This document shows, piece by piece, positions 37,479-49,903 of a stretch of 64,000 bases of DNA (positions within the stretch are counted from its first letter, which is position 1; every line of letters begins with the position of its first letter). The stretch spans positions 1 to 64,000 of the forward strand of contig CADCXD010000006.1 of assembly GCA_902806575.1 (NCBI GenBank). Reading direction: 5' to 3'. A program made the translations under genes and the position numbers. Below the pieces are notes generated by a model. That model was not told the DNA's origin. It did not search any database and worked only from the letters and a program-made list of their open reading frames with translations. The DNA is from Jackrogersella multiformis (taxonomy: Eukaryota > Ascomycota > Sordariomycetes > Xylariales > Hypoxylaceae).

Positions 37479-37754
37479 ATGTCAGGAAGCCCGCTTCAAA
37501 TAAGTGACCCGGAGATTCTCAACTTGCTCCACCTCGATCGTGATTTTGACATGCGTACCGTGATGGATCGCTCTGGATATCCCCCAATTGAGTATAAGTC
37601 TCAGGGCTGGCGCACGCAAAGCCACCTCGCCTTTCCGCCTTGTCAAGGTGCCAAGTCTCATGAGCCCGAGATGGCCAGAAGCCTCGTTCGCGGCGGAAAA
37701 GTCTACCTTGCTGGTACCGGACTTGGCCCTGCGGGGCACTTGAGAAACGATTAG
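37479..37754 (+). CDS. Small hypothetical protein
   Basis: An intronless 91-residue frame beginning MSGSPLQISDPEILNLL. It has normal-looking composition and no signal peptide or membrane segment. No family was recognised. A pyrimidine-rich leader (TCTCATCTCTCACCGACC) sits just before the ATG. It could be a real small gene, a truncated fragment or chance. Confidence 0.3.
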   Translation: MSGSPLQISDPEILNLLHLDRDFDMRTVMDRSGYPPIEYKSQGWRTQSHLAFPPCQGAKSHEPEMARSLVRGGKVYLAGTGLGPAGHLRND

Positions 37755-38291
37755 TCCCACTACTACCTAGTTAGTATATTCCTATGCAACCCCTTCATAA
37801 GAAATTCTAACATCACATAGAGGGCTTCGACGACGATAGGAAATTCGCTGTTATCAAATGAACCTAAAATTTCGGACATTCGTTGTGGATGTTTTTATTT
37901 AGCGGGCAAAGTTTAGAAATTAAGGGGTAAAGATAACCGAGCTCGAGAGTAAGGGGTACACAATGGACTGAGCCATGAACTATCAGGTTTACAGAGAATT
38001 TCCATATTATGTCTAAGTAGTTTCAAATATTCCAGTTCTTACCTAACCCTAGGTATGTTTCGAAAAAGATTCTTGCCTACGCTTTTTTAATATACTTATT
38101 ACTATCGTTGCGTTAAGTTCTATTAGTTAACCTACCTAGGTAGGTATCTTACTTGAAATGAACGTTAAATATCGTATTAACTTGGAAGTTTATAGGTATT
38201 TTGGAATAGCTTCATTTAAGGAGTATCCTTGGACTGAGATGATGTATGTATTTTATATTTACTGACGAATGTCTTTATTGAAATTCCAATT
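37755..38291. other. Intergenic
   Basis: No gene recognised. One CCTACCTAGGTAGGTA palindrome near 38,130. Confidence 0.5.
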
Positions 38292-39694
38292 CTATTTCTG
38301 AGTTGAGACTGCAACCTGTACCACCCCCACAGAAATTTGAAGGACGCTTAGCACGATGCTTGCAGCTCCTATTATGATGACCGCCTTAAATGTGAATAGC
38401 CTCTCAGGATCTCGTTGGTCGTTCCAAACATCAAAGAAATTCCTCGGTCTTTGATTGAGACTATAATCAGCCAGCTCTATCAGCCGTGGCCCCAAGTTAG
38501 GAAAATTTATATCAGAATCATAGACACCACGCTCACGAAGGAGTTCTTCCATGCCATAAAAACCATCCATATTTTCACGGCTGCAAAGTGAATCGAGTAA
38601 AGGGTCAAGAATTCCATTCCGCTTTGCCTTTTCTCGCTCCTGTTTGCGAAAGAATCGTTGGGACAAAGGATGTTGTCCGAATAGTACACGATAGCTTAGA
38701 AGAACCTCGATTAAATATGATCTAGCTCTGCTTTCAGAGACGGGTTCGTAGTTTTGCAGGCAAATTTGACTTTTGAATAATCTACATAAAGATCAGATCA
38801 GCTTTAACACGGCCATATGCATTCCCATTTTATATTTTCTTACCGGTCGATAAGAGTTTCGTTCTTGTCTGGGCAATTGTCCTTGTTTAGGCAAATCTTA
38901 GCACAGAATGAAGGTAGCCGGAAAAGTTTTAAACTTTTCTCCCTGCTGTATCGATCAAATTCACAATGTTTCGAAAGATCATCGACCCAGACAATTGTGA
39001 TACCGCCCAGGCGAGATAGAGAATATAAATTCAAATGTAGCACGTCGAGGAGACGTGGAGGCCCCCTAGATGATACAAGTTGAGGCGGGCAAGCCAATGG
39101 CATGAGCCCGTAGCTACGAAGCATAGCTCCCACCGGCCGTTTTGAATACTCTGTGATATATGGGATAGGTCGGTTCCCTGAACCGTGTGAAGGTTGGGGT
39201 TCTGTAATTAGGGAGAAATCGGCATCTGCGGTTGTAAAATTTGCCGTATACAGCATAGTTGACCAGCCAATAACTGCAAATATCAAATGGCGCACAACAT
39301 TCTTATTCGTGTCATCGCTAATAATGTATGCTTTGGAGCGATCGAAAAAGATTTGTTGTGCAATGTCATCGATTGTCGTCTGTTCGGGTAGAGACCTTAT
39401 CAAACCAACGATCTGAGCGGATGTTCGAAATTGTCGTACTAAATAGGAATTTGTCTCCGGGTGAGACTCCCATAACGTGCTTAGTAGATGATCCGTAGTA
39501 CTTTCATATTCCCGCATGCGTTCTTCCACAAGATCCGTAAATATCCTTAGACCAAGATCTAGATCAGGTCGGCTGTTCTCATTCCCGCAGCACGTATTGA
39601 TAAATAACACTTTCGCATCATATAGAGACCCCCAATTAAGCGAATATGATCTTGGGGATCGAAGTCTCTTTCTGGGTAGTTTATTGTAGCACAT
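38292..39694 (-). CDS. Fungal hypothetical protein with C-terminal membrane segment, partner of the NLR gene
   Basis: Two exons on the minus strand, 38844-39694 and 38292-38781 (446 residues), joined by a 62-base intron (donor GTAAGA). The sequence resembles a large family of uncharacterised filamentous-fungal proteins. Typical marks are the central block SLSRLGGITIVWVDDLSKH, the LKLFRLPSFC motif, LLSYRVLFGQ, LGPRLIELADY and RNFFDVWNDQRDPERLFTF, followed by one hydrophobic helix (about 413-440) near the C-terminus. No catalytic motif is known. It is transcribed divergently from the NB-ARC-TPR gene across a 524-base gap, which invites the idea of shared regulation. The family resemblance is from memory. 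Confidence 0.75.
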
Positions 39695-40218
39695 AGTTGT
39701 ATAATTATGTAGCTAAGACCGAAATCGGATAAAGTAATTATAAGTTGGATAAAGGGAGGATGCTCCCTTTCAGATTTTAACCTCTGCTGTATACATTGTT
39801 ACTGTCTTAATAAGGCAGTCGTCTATTCGTCATTTATAATATCACAGTTTCAATTTGGTTCCAGGTTACTAAATGAAGCAGCAGAAGAATGAATGGTCAT
39901 CAGATAGGCCGCTTTACGAATGTCCGAATGTACGTATCAAAATTTCGGTGAGAAAAGCCACTGTACGCTGCAGGCAGCAGGCTACGGATATGACAGTTTC
40001 ATCGGATAAGTCTCAAGGCAGGCTGCTTAAATAGGGGACGTAGAGTGGGATGTACAAATCACAGATGACGTTGCATGGTGGTCAGCCGCCGGCTTTATTA
40101 GTAGCCTGTCTTCTGCAAAGCCACTGCGCTGTCTGCCCCTCGATCTGCCTCCAATTGCTCGCGACCTGCGGCATGATTATATACACGCCTTGAGAACGGG
40201 TGGCCCAATGACATCGGC
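39695..40218. other. Divergent promoter region between membrane protein and NLR genes
   Basis: A 524-base gap with the start codons of two genes pointing outwards. No TATA box or obvious shared operator was found by eye. Confidence 0.45.
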
Positions 40219-43200
40219 ATGCAACTACCTTTCCTGCCCCTTAGTACTAGCAATGGCATGGCCATGTAGTAAGTAACCTATATTCCAGGAGCTTTACCAT
40301 AACTAACAAATATGCCTCAGCGATGAAATATATGCTCAATCCTGGCAGGATGCAGTAGCACAATGCGAAAGAACACTGGAGCGATATGATTACGAGCGTG
40401 CTTTGCAAGTCAAGTCCCTTCAGGGGTTTCGCGATGAGTTGGAAAGGCTTCCAATTGAGTATCCAGACGGTCCACCAAAGACAGCGATTGCTCTGATCTA
40501 CCCCATTCTAGACCAATACGAAACTTTTGCCCAGAGCTTCGTCGCTATGATGGAAAAACCAGTGGACATTTCCATGATGTGGGGACTGTTATTCCTAGTT
40601 TTCAAAGTGAGAAAGATTCCTTCAGTTAGTCGGGACTATAATGCTAAATTCCAATAGCTTGCCCTTGGGAGTTCAGGTCCTATCAGTCCCCTAAGCCAAA
40701 TTATAAAATGGCTCAGGGAGATTGGTCATGCGCTTCGAGACTGGAACAACTGTAGGGATAAGATCGCCGATTTTGAAAAAGTCAAGAGGGATACTGTAGA
40801 GGTAAACAGGGAAATTGTTTTCCTGTGGCTGAACGTCATAATGACGTTTCGCAACGAAGGGCTAGGACATAAAAGTACGTACGGGTGGAAGTATCTACGG
40901 TAATCTCTTGTTAAGGGGCGAATAATCAGTATTACTAATAATCTTGCAGTTTGGCTAAATAGTAATGTATGGGATGTTCTCACAGACAAGTACAATACGG
41001 CCTATAACAACATCACCGAAGCATTAAAACGTATCGAAAAGGTGGCCGAGATGACAGAAAAGCAAGCCCGTGCTATGAACCAAATTGTATTCCTGCAGAA
41101 TCTGCTTTCGATGAATAACTTTCAGCGGGATGGGAACACTCCATGCAATACGCTTCCTGTAGCCGAAAACCATCGATTCTTTGGCCGCCGTGATATTCTA
41201 CAGCAGTTGGAAGATCACCTCAAACCTACAAATACCAACAGTTGCCTTTCCTCTGTAGCTCTATATGGCCTGGGTGGCATCGGGAAGACTCAAATAGCAC
41301 TTGCATACGCATACCAGAGGCTTGATGAACTCGATGCCATATTTTGGATATCCGCTGAAAGCTCGTACTCAATTCAACAATGTTTCAGCCACATTGCTCT
41401 TGATGCCCTCAAGCTTCCGAATGCGAGCTCCCAGGCATACCAAGAGAATATGATATTGGTATTAGACTGGTTGCAAAAGACATGTAAGAGACGAAGATTA
41501 ATACTTGTCAATCTGGTGTTAACTATATATAAGCTGTCAAATGGTTGGTCATATTCGACAACGTCAATAGCCATGATGTGCTCGAAGATTGCTGGCCGGC
41601 TTCTAAACACGGAGCGATACTTGTAACCACCAGAGACGTCCTGGTAGCCACGCTTCCTATTGATATTGGTTTGGAAGTCAACGAATTTGACGATAGTGAA
41701 GGGGCTGATTTTCTGCTCTACATGACACCTAGCAGGCAACGCATTAACGGCGAGCTGGAAGCCGCACAAAAAGTAGCGAAGCAATTAGGTGGTCTCCCAC
41801 TTGCTCTCAACCAAATGGCAGCTCTAATCAATGCGAGAAACTACTCTATAGACACTTTCCAGGCCATGTACATCAAATATGCGCAGCATTTACACAGGCA
41901 AAAGAGGAACGGATGGAAATATCTGGGCTATCAACACGCTCTCGATACGGTGTGGGAGATCTCCTTCACAGCCCTTGGAGCTGATGCTCGTGCTTGTCTT
42001 GGAGTCTTGAGCTTTTTCTCCGCTGACTCAGTCCCTTCAGAAGTTTTCACAATCACAGAAACTGGTAAGCTACCCACAGTGCTGTCTTTTTGTGGGGATG
42101 AGTTGAGGTATGTAATGCCCATTCTAAGTGATACATCTGCGCTAATAATGGAATTTAGTCTTGGCGATGCTATAGAAGAATTAACTCATCATGCCTTGGT
42201 GAGAAAAAACATTGAACAGGGAAGCTTTCGAATTCATAGATTAGTACAAGCAGAATACCGAGCGAGAATGGATAACCCACAGGAAGAGTTCGAGGCTGCC
42301 ATAAAGTTGCTACTTGAGAAGATTCCGCCGCAACGTTCAACCAAATTTGACAATGAGGAATGGGCATTGTATGAAAGATATATTCCTCAGGTCCTTTCAC
42401 TTGCTAAGAACTATGATGACTCACAACACAAGCCTAATCCTCTCAAACCCTCGATGCAGTTTGTCAGGCTTCTTACTAACTCTTCTAAGTATGATAACTA
42501 TTAACTCTCTATTAACACTGCCACCAGCTAATATTTCGCTAGCGCGATCCATGACAACGATACCATGCATGTCGTCCCCGGAATGCTTGAAACTGCAGAT
42601 TCTGCATATCATAAATGTACAGAAGAGGATAAAGATAAGCTTTTGTGGGCTCTGTTGCAATATTTGAAGTGTATGTACCACTTTTGTACTTCCGAGTTTT
42701 CTAGATCAGAAAGAGAAATGACTGAAAGTCTCGAAATCCGTCTGGAGCTACTTTATCATGACGACCTACTTATAGCTCTCTCATATAATGGCCTTGGCAT
42801 GTCTGCGGGGACTCAAGAGCGCTACGACGAAGGCCTAATATGGCTTCTCAAGGCTCGTAAAGTGTATGAGGGCCCGGCCGGAAATATTCCATCCAGGAAG
42901 CTGGTCTGGGGTTATAACATCTCAAGGAACTACTACTGTATGGGCAGATATGAAGAAGCCGAAACAAGGTTAAACGAGGCACTGGGGATGGCAGATAGAC
43001 TCCAGAGTTGGTACATGCAAGTTTAGTATGTCTCTATTCCCATCATCACATAACGAATCCTCTGCTCACAATATCTAGTGGTCACCTCGCATTCACTTCC
43101 CTTCGAACAAGAACGAACGACCTTGACGACGCAAAAAGGCATGTTGAAATAGCTAAGCAAATCCTAGAAGCGTCCGGATCCGCTGCCCGATTCAGTTGGC

Positions 43201-43561
43201 TTAGCTCGTACTGTGCCTATCGCTCTGGAAACGTGGCGATGAAACAAGGACTTTTCAAAGACGCCATGTGAGTAATTCTTGACTATTTGGTTTTGTGACA
43301 CTACTGAAAAAGGCTCCTAGCGAGGAAACAGAAAGATCTACAGCCATTGGGAAACTCGTGAAGGTACCAACAGGGATTCTCGCTCGTTGTGTTCACGCCT
43401 ACTCAAAAGCACTGGCTACAGATCCCTCGCGGCAGAAGGAATCGGAAAGACAGCGAATGGAAGCCAGACGTCTGCGGTCGTCATTGCCAGACGGCGGTGG
43501 TGACTTAGATGATGAAAGTGATGAGGCGTTCGAAAGGCTTGTGAAGATGGATCACCGGTAG
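40219..43561 (+). CDS. NB-ARC-TPR STAND protein (fungal NLR-like)
   Basis: Eight exons: 40219-40268, 40321-40606, 40658-40874, 40950-41483, 41534-42488, 42543-43025, 43079-43267, 43321-43561, coding for 984 residues. Residues 1-250 form a helical N-terminal domain typical of fungal STAND proteins (DEIYAQSWQDAVAQC near the start). The NB-ARC module follows: HRFFGRRDILQQLEDHL, P-loop GLGGIGKT (291-298), Walker B WLVIFDN (366-372), ILVTTRD and GLPLAL (449-454). After residue 680 come TPR-like helical repeats (GRYEEAETRLNEAL, LDDAKRHVEIAKQIL) and the family tail DLDDESDEAFERLV. Such proteins are thought to sense non-self or stress and trigger heterokaryon incompatibility-type death. An alternative start lies 39 bases downstream. 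Exon 8 depends on a CTAG acceptor and the region just before it looks shortened compared with relatives. Confidence 0.85.
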
Positions 43562-44969
43562 TGAGCTTACCTTACAAAGGTTGCTTTAAGCGAATATGGG
43601 GTTATCAGATTCATCCATCTCATTACTATGTTTGTTGTGCGTTATGAGTATGGGACATGTATCAAGATACATTAGGGTTTCTTTGCTATTACATATCTCT
43701 AATTCGTAGTACCTATGTCAGATAAATTTTATTAGGAACATAAGTGGAATCGGCCCAGACCATGTGGTGATCTATCTAGAAGGCAAGCATTACAAGCCTC
43801 TGTTCTCCGTCCTTTACCTCGCGTTATGACTGAAGTCAAGGGTCATTCTCATTCCCTAGGAAATTCGGCTAGAACTAGCCTTTATGTCACGGAATCAGCG
43901 AAGGCATGTCATTAAATATGTCAACCTTCGTATAAGAGTATTATGACCTTGTTAAAGCTCCGCAAAACTCGGGCATATGTAAGTGCAAAGCAGCCTTTTT
44001 TAAAATGATGTAAATTTTTGAAAAGACGTAATTAGGGCGCATTTCGATAGACAAGGCGATTCTCGGTAGGGCTGAGCATGAGCGGCTATTATTTAATAGC
44101 GGACGCAGGCTACCCACAAGTTAGCTATCGCCCACTTTACTATCGTATACGGAATACCTAGCCGCAGAATCTAAGGCGGATATCCATCTTGGCTTTGAGT
44201 GGAATATATGGTATTTTTAGTCATCGATGGGTGGATAGGGATGCTTCAGGTCCTTGGCTTGGAAGCTTTTAATAGGTATTCTATGACTTGATAGATAATA
44301 GCCACTTCGTTATCTTCTAGATTACAATTGGCCTCGTTTACGGTTTAGGATTGTTGGATTTAATGACTCACTTTGCTGCTATATTTCCTAATAAATTTAA
44401 GTAAAAAATTTAAAAATTTAAATAAGAATGATTCTGTATGGTCATAGTTAAATAAATGCTTGTAAGCACAGCTGAATATAGTGGGCCGAGTCAAAACAAC
44501 GTCAGTGTCGATTTAAGTCTACTTATTCACTATTATCCACATCACCGTATTTAAGAGCCAATGATAGTACCGAGGTCTAAGACTACGGATATAGCCCATA
44601 TGTGCCAAGTTGGCGTTTTAAGTCATCAAGCCATACGGATATTAAAGATGAGATTGAAAATATGAGGCCAGTGAAATAGTCTTGGAATTTCCATTATACT
44701 ACCATCTCCACTTCTTCCTAATAATACCTCCATCATGACTGTAGAGTTTCTTGGGCTGATGGGATCAACACGAGTCTTACATCCAACGTATCTTACCTTT
44801 TAGTTAATCCAAATCCAGGGGCTCGAGAAAATATAAAAGACCTACTTCTTCCACATAAACTCGGGAGATACAATACCATCAGCCAGCTCAAGTCAACCAT
44901 CCATCACCAATACATTCACAATCTCTTACAACATTCTTGTTCCTCAAAACCAAAACTCATATATACATC
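43562..44969. other. Intergenic, no gene recognised
   Basis: AT-rich with no supported frame. Its last 140 bases contain the TATA-bearing promoter of the cysteine-rich protein gene. Confidence 0.5.
44831..44840 (+). promoter_or_regulatory. Putative TATA box of the cysteine-rich protein gene
   Basis: ATATAAAAGA about 130 bases upstream of the start codon, followed by a C/A-rich leader, as in highly expressed fungal secreted-protein genes. Confidence 0.5.
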
Positions 44970-45327
44970 ATGCTCGCCAAGTCTATCACGGCAGCCATAG
45001 TTGCTATTACCGGGCTACTCATGCCCATTGCCGTGTCTGCGTCACCTGCGGACCCTGAGTTACTTGACACGCGGGGAAGGACCAATGGAGTTAGTATATG
45101 GCCGTGATATCTGCTTTAGCAGTGGAAACAAACCAAAATAACTAGCACTAACTTTTCAATCATAGCAATGTCGATTCGATGACGGCGGCGAATGCGGTGG
45201 AAGAGGGTTCTGTCACTTAGTCACTGGCGAGGCCAAATGCTGCGGGAAAATGAACCACTACCATTGCTCCGGTCATAACAACCATTGTGAAGCAGGAAGT
45301 GCTAGAATTGTTGTCAACTGTGACTAG
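44970..45327 (+). CDS. Small secreted cysteine-rich protein (8 Cys)
   Basis: Two exons, 44970-45089 and 45166-45327, giving 93 residues. The 76-base intron has GT-AG ends and an ACTAAC branch. The N-terminus is a strong signal peptide (about residues 1-25, ending in VSASPA). A short possible propeptide ending RGRTNG follows, then a mature domain of about 53 residues holding eight cysteines, one pair adjacent (KCCGK), with many Gly and His. This is the layout of fungal effector-like or antimicrobial-type secreted proteins held by disulfides, but no named family was recognised. It is encoded 1.4 kb downstream of the NLR-like gene on the same strand, behind a good TATA box. Function is unknown. 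Confidence 0.7.
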
Positions 45328-47461
45328 AAGCTGGGAGTACCGGGTTATTATGAGAGCAAGTGTGGATATCACTACTTTGGAGACGCGAAATAGATCCTGG
45401 GAGTGATCATATTGGCCATTCCTTTTCAATACCTACATACACCCCTAATCTATATTATATCTTACCTAAGAATAGACTGACCTAATACATTCCTTTGAGT
45501 CTTCGCCTTGAAACCTACCATAACCTGAATAGGAGGCCCCTGACAACGACTACCTTGGATGATATACCCTACGTACATTCGGATATATCTTCTTTCTATA
45601 ATCGCCCTAAGGTTGCTCATAAGCTTTTGTAACATTAGCCTCGGTGTGCCATTCTTCAGCAGCTGCAGAAGCTCTGAGCTCAGAAAAAGTAACGTTAAGC
45701 CAGTAGCGTTGCCGAAGCAGCTCTGGCTCAACCGTAGTTAACTTCTCGGGTGCTCCTACAGCGAGTCCGAGAATCTCAGCTTTAGTAAGGGACCTAGGTA
45801 GGTAGACTTCGCGATATTTGTGTTTTGTTCCTCCGGCTCCGGGAAGTCAAGGATGCGACGTTTATCCTGATCCGAGGCTCTGGTGGGCTCCTTCTCGACA
45901 ACTTAGATGTGATGCAACAATTCATTGGCACCATCGAGTACACGGGTGAGCCTGATGAAAGCCTTTGTAAGGTGCTCCATTTTGACCGGCTCTATGTTTA
46001 TGGCTGCGTTTCGAATTTTTATACAGACTCGAATCTTTTAACGTTTACTAAGTGGTCGTGAATCAGTATGATGCTACCTTTATATACTTAGTTAGGGGAC
46101 TATATGGGTGTGGAATACCTAGGTACTTTACGAGCACTACTCAAAATGATTTGCCATATAATTCGATTAAAGGAAGGATGAAGAGGTGGAGAACTTGGAA
46201 GATCAGAAGTTGGAATTATGTGACGTTACCTAGTGGTAGGTAGTAATGGTCCGCTCCAGCTACCGTCCACTTCAACCTACTTGACTTTGTTCATGTAGGA
46301 AGATACCTCCTAAGAGGTACCCTTGAGCATTTATTAACATGATTAAGTTTATGAATAGTTACTGTTTTAGGATATTTTCTTAAGACTTATAATAATATCA
46401 ATCTTCGACTGCTTTGTGCTCGAGATCATTGTTACCTAGGTAGTAAGGAAAACTTCCAGCTACCTAACCGAAGTTATCTCCTTAGGTAGTAACTTGACAC
46501 GAGCGTACGCTCTATGCTAGTGAAACCCTCCCATGAACTCTACGGATTTGATAATGCCAGTTCAGGCAATTAATAGTTGTAGAATCTTGTGGTTCCTATT
46601 ATTATTACTCTTTAATTGCCTACTAAACGGTGTGAAACACATGTCAATCTCCTGACCTAGTTACTGATTATGGCAATAAAGATTCAGGAGCCAGTTAACA
46701 GGACTTGGATTTAACAAGGACTTAAATTTTACAAGGACTTCGTTTAAACAAGGACTTAGTTTAATTTTAGCAGGGCATTACTACGTTAGGAAGGAGGTGC
46801 AACATGAAGATTAAGGGGTATCAATAGGAATTGATACATCAAGTTGTTTATACGAACAAGCCAATGAACTAATACAAATTCAGGCTTACTAATAGACAGC
46901 CGATTAACATCACTATACTTCAACTCCCAAATAGGGAACCACTTGTACTTTGATAATCTTGTCTTCGTGTAGGAAAAAGAATGACTCTGGAAAATATTGA
47001 TGAGATTTGGTAGATCAGTAAGATGATTGAGCCGGATCATGTCATGCAATAAAGCAGTTACAGCTAATTAGGGGCTTTCGACGGCTTGCTGTTTGTGTGA
47101 TACTAGCACGAGGAGTCACAATCCAGTGCTAGTACACCCTAATATAATTAATTAACACGTCTGAATTCTCTCAGCCACAGACTCACCTGTGTCGCTAGAA
47201 AGAGCCATAAGGGGTATTTCTAATTATAGCTGCCGATACAGCTGGGTAGTGATGACAGTGCGACTTGAGATACTGGAATAAGGCCGGTGTCATGTAGCTA
47301 AATGTAACCGCAACATGATGCTCCTTCTAGAATGGGATATACAATGATTCACAAGCAGCCATCATGCGAACTAATATAAATAACACCAGACTGCTCAGGC
47401 TCGATACTCCCAGAATCTGAAAGAATACCACAAGGCAACTTACCAGGTCCCAAATCTCAAA
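45328..47461. other. Intergenic, no gene recognised
   Basis: AT-rich, with CCTAGGTA words near 45,791, 46,120 and 46,436, and a repeated ACAAGGACTT motif around 46,702-46,760. An 87-residue frame on the minus strand (46,786-47,049) has no support. Confidence 0.5.
47375..47382 (+). promoter_or_regulatory. Putative TATA box of the chitosanase gene
   Basis: TATAAATA about 80 bases upstream of the GH75 start codon. Confidence 0.45.
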
Positions 47462-48346
47462 ATGTCTCTCAAAAGCCTTCTCGGAGTTTCCATGCTTCTG
47501 GGCTCGTCTCTGGCAAGAGACGTACCCTCGAATGTCCGAACCTTTTACAACAGCATCAAGAGCAAGGGACAATGCAGCTCAGCCCTAGCGACCGGATTCT
47601 ACAGTGAATACAACGACGACAACTGTGAGCATCACCATCCCCTTTAGAGGGCTCTAAGATTCCAAGCTAATAAAACGATCAATAGCATTCAGCTACTGCG
47701 GCGACCACCTACAAGACAAAAGCGTCATCTACATCACAGGAAATAATGGCCAGTTTGCCAACATGGACATCGACTGTGACGGGACGCAGGGCAGCGCCGC
47801 TGACGACGGCCGCTGCGGGAACTCGGGCGATACCCAATCGATCACGTCGTTCGCCGACACGGTGAGGGGATACGGCAAGGGGGTTAGAGACCTCGACGCG
47901 AATATCCACCCATATGTTGTCTTCGGCAATGTCGGCGACGAGCCGGGCTTCACGTCGTTCGACCCGCAGGAGCACGGCATCGAGCCGCTATCCGTCATGG
48001 CCGTCGTCTGCGGTGACAAGCTAGTAAGTACCCGACCCCCAGGTATTATGGTTAGAATCAGCGATCAGCTAACCCAAGAAAGATATATGGGGTCTGGGGT
48101 GACGAGAACGGTTCGGACGGCGAGAAGTCCGTTGTGGGAGAAGCCTCGATCTCCCTGGCTACTGCGTGCTTCGGAAAGTCGATGACTGGAAACAACGGGC
48201 ACGACGAGAACGACGTGCTGTTCCTTGCCTTCACCGGCACCGACGCCGTCCCCGGCAAGAATGGCGCAAAGTGGAATGCGGCGAACTACAGCGAGTTCGA
48301 GGCTAGCATCCAGGCGCTGGGCGACAAGCTCATCCAGCGTGTTTAA
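47462..48346 (+). CDS. Secreted chitosanase, GH75
   Basis: Three exons: 47462-47624, 47686-48023, 48083-48346, giving 254 residues. The first 19 residues are a signal peptide (MSLKSLLGVSMLLGSSLA followed by RDVPSNV). Family landmarks are NMDIDCDG, DDGRCGNSGDTQ, the HPYVVFGN block, EPLSVMAVVCGDKL, IYGVWGDENG, VGEASISLATACF and NGHDENDVLFLAFTG. GH75 enzymes are endo-acting and cut beta-1,4-linked glucosamine in chitosan outside the cell; the conserved acidic residues of the HPYVVFGN-to-EPL region are the presumed catalytic site. Length matches fungal relatives. Intron 2 ends at an unusual AAAG acceptor after a CTAAC branch. It lies in the accessory stretch near the NLR-like gene. Confidence 0.9.
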
Positions 48347-49903
48347 GTGAGGCCGGGGTGGTTTTGCACGACTCCGACATGACTTTGCGGATAAGACGAG
48401 CCTTGGAGTGAAAGAACTTGGTGAGAATTTATTTCTAGATATGTATATACTTATATAGTTTCTAAAATGTCAATATGTACCTATTTAACCTTGATAATCA
48501 TCATGGGTATCTTAGTACCTATATAAGAACACTTGTGAATATTATTGGATGTTGATTTCTTCGGCGTGGATTCGTATCTATCGATATAGGTATGCTAGGT
48601 ATGTATGGATGAAGATTGCCGAGTGGAAATCGACTACCCACTGTACACCCCTTCGTTAAGTAGGTACCCACTCCTTCGTTAAGCACGTGAAAGTCTAGGT
48701 AACTTACAGAGGTACATTAGAGTGTCTGGCGCTGGCGAATGGAAATTGTTCCGTATATTTGAATGTGTAACATTACAGAATAGAATCGGGGTTTCGGTGT
48801 TTCTCCGTCGGTTCTCCGCATTATGACTTTCTTTTAAGCGATACCTAGGTACCTAGGTACCTAGTAGGTATGGTTCCGCCCTTCTTTCAGTTCCAACACA
48901 TAAACGAATTGCATAAACTTCTCAGAAATGAAATAACATACCAACAGTCTTTCGAGAATAATGCTACTCTGTTTATGTATAGTGTCGAGTTAGACTAATA
49001 AGTTTTTGGGCCCACAGTTAAACGATTATATGAAGTAGGAGTACCTAAAGTCGGTGTGTTCTAGGGACCAAGGGACCAAGGACACAGACCTGACCTGGAA
49101 TCCGAAGCTCCAAATGTACCCCATGTTTGTTTACATGGCACCACGATGCACCACGATTCACTGCGATTCACAAATGTCCTACCCCGATTAGCTGTCAGCC
49201 TCAAGGGCGGGGAAACGCCGATCACTTAAAGCTTTATTAGGAAGCTACATAATAGTACCTACCTAGGTAGCTCACGCAGCAAGGAGGATTCGAGCTTCGG
49301 CCTTCAGGAGATGCAGAAATGGTCCAACCCGTGTTCATGGTTCTACCAATAGAACGAGGTGCCTAAGACCAGGGATCTAATAACCATTTGGTAAAACTTG
49401 ACCAAGAATCAAATCACAATGAGTTACCGCCGCTGCGGTGTTCTTACATACCTGCCTGGTACCTAGGTAGTATAGTTCCCTCGAGAATGCACCGCACCCA
49501 GGTTTCGATCTTTTCCCCTTTCCCCGCATTCTTTCAACCCAATCTCGGCTCTATTCCAAGGTTCTTGTTTATTTCCTCGAACCAGTACAATGATTGTCTC
49601 CCATGTATTCACGTCATATGCTCCTTTACACCCGGGGCACATGCAAGGGTGATAAACATGGCCAGTCGGGAGCTTTCAACAAACAGCGTGACAGGGCAAG
49701 CTGTGCGTCGATCTCCAATTTTGAAGGGATGACCTGGAGAGACAAAGAGGAGATCGAATTGATGAATTCAAATATGACCAGGCGCCTCGCCTCTTTCTTT
49801 CTGGGAAGTCCCAGATCTACCCACCCCATACCAGGTATACATACTTGATGTCTCCATTCACGCGTCCTTGTAGGCATTTCCAAGATCATTAGAGTTAGGT
49901 GCA
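48347..49903. other. Intergenic, no gene recognised
   Basis: Rich in TACCTAGGTA palindromes: three joined copies at about 48,843-48,865, others near 49,258 and 49,459. Open frames at 49,388-49,848 have no recognisable domain or splice link. Confidence 0.5.

Noticed and set aside
46786..47049. 87-residue minus-strand frame
   Set aside because: Protein-like in places but with no homology recognised and no flanking exon; left unannotated.
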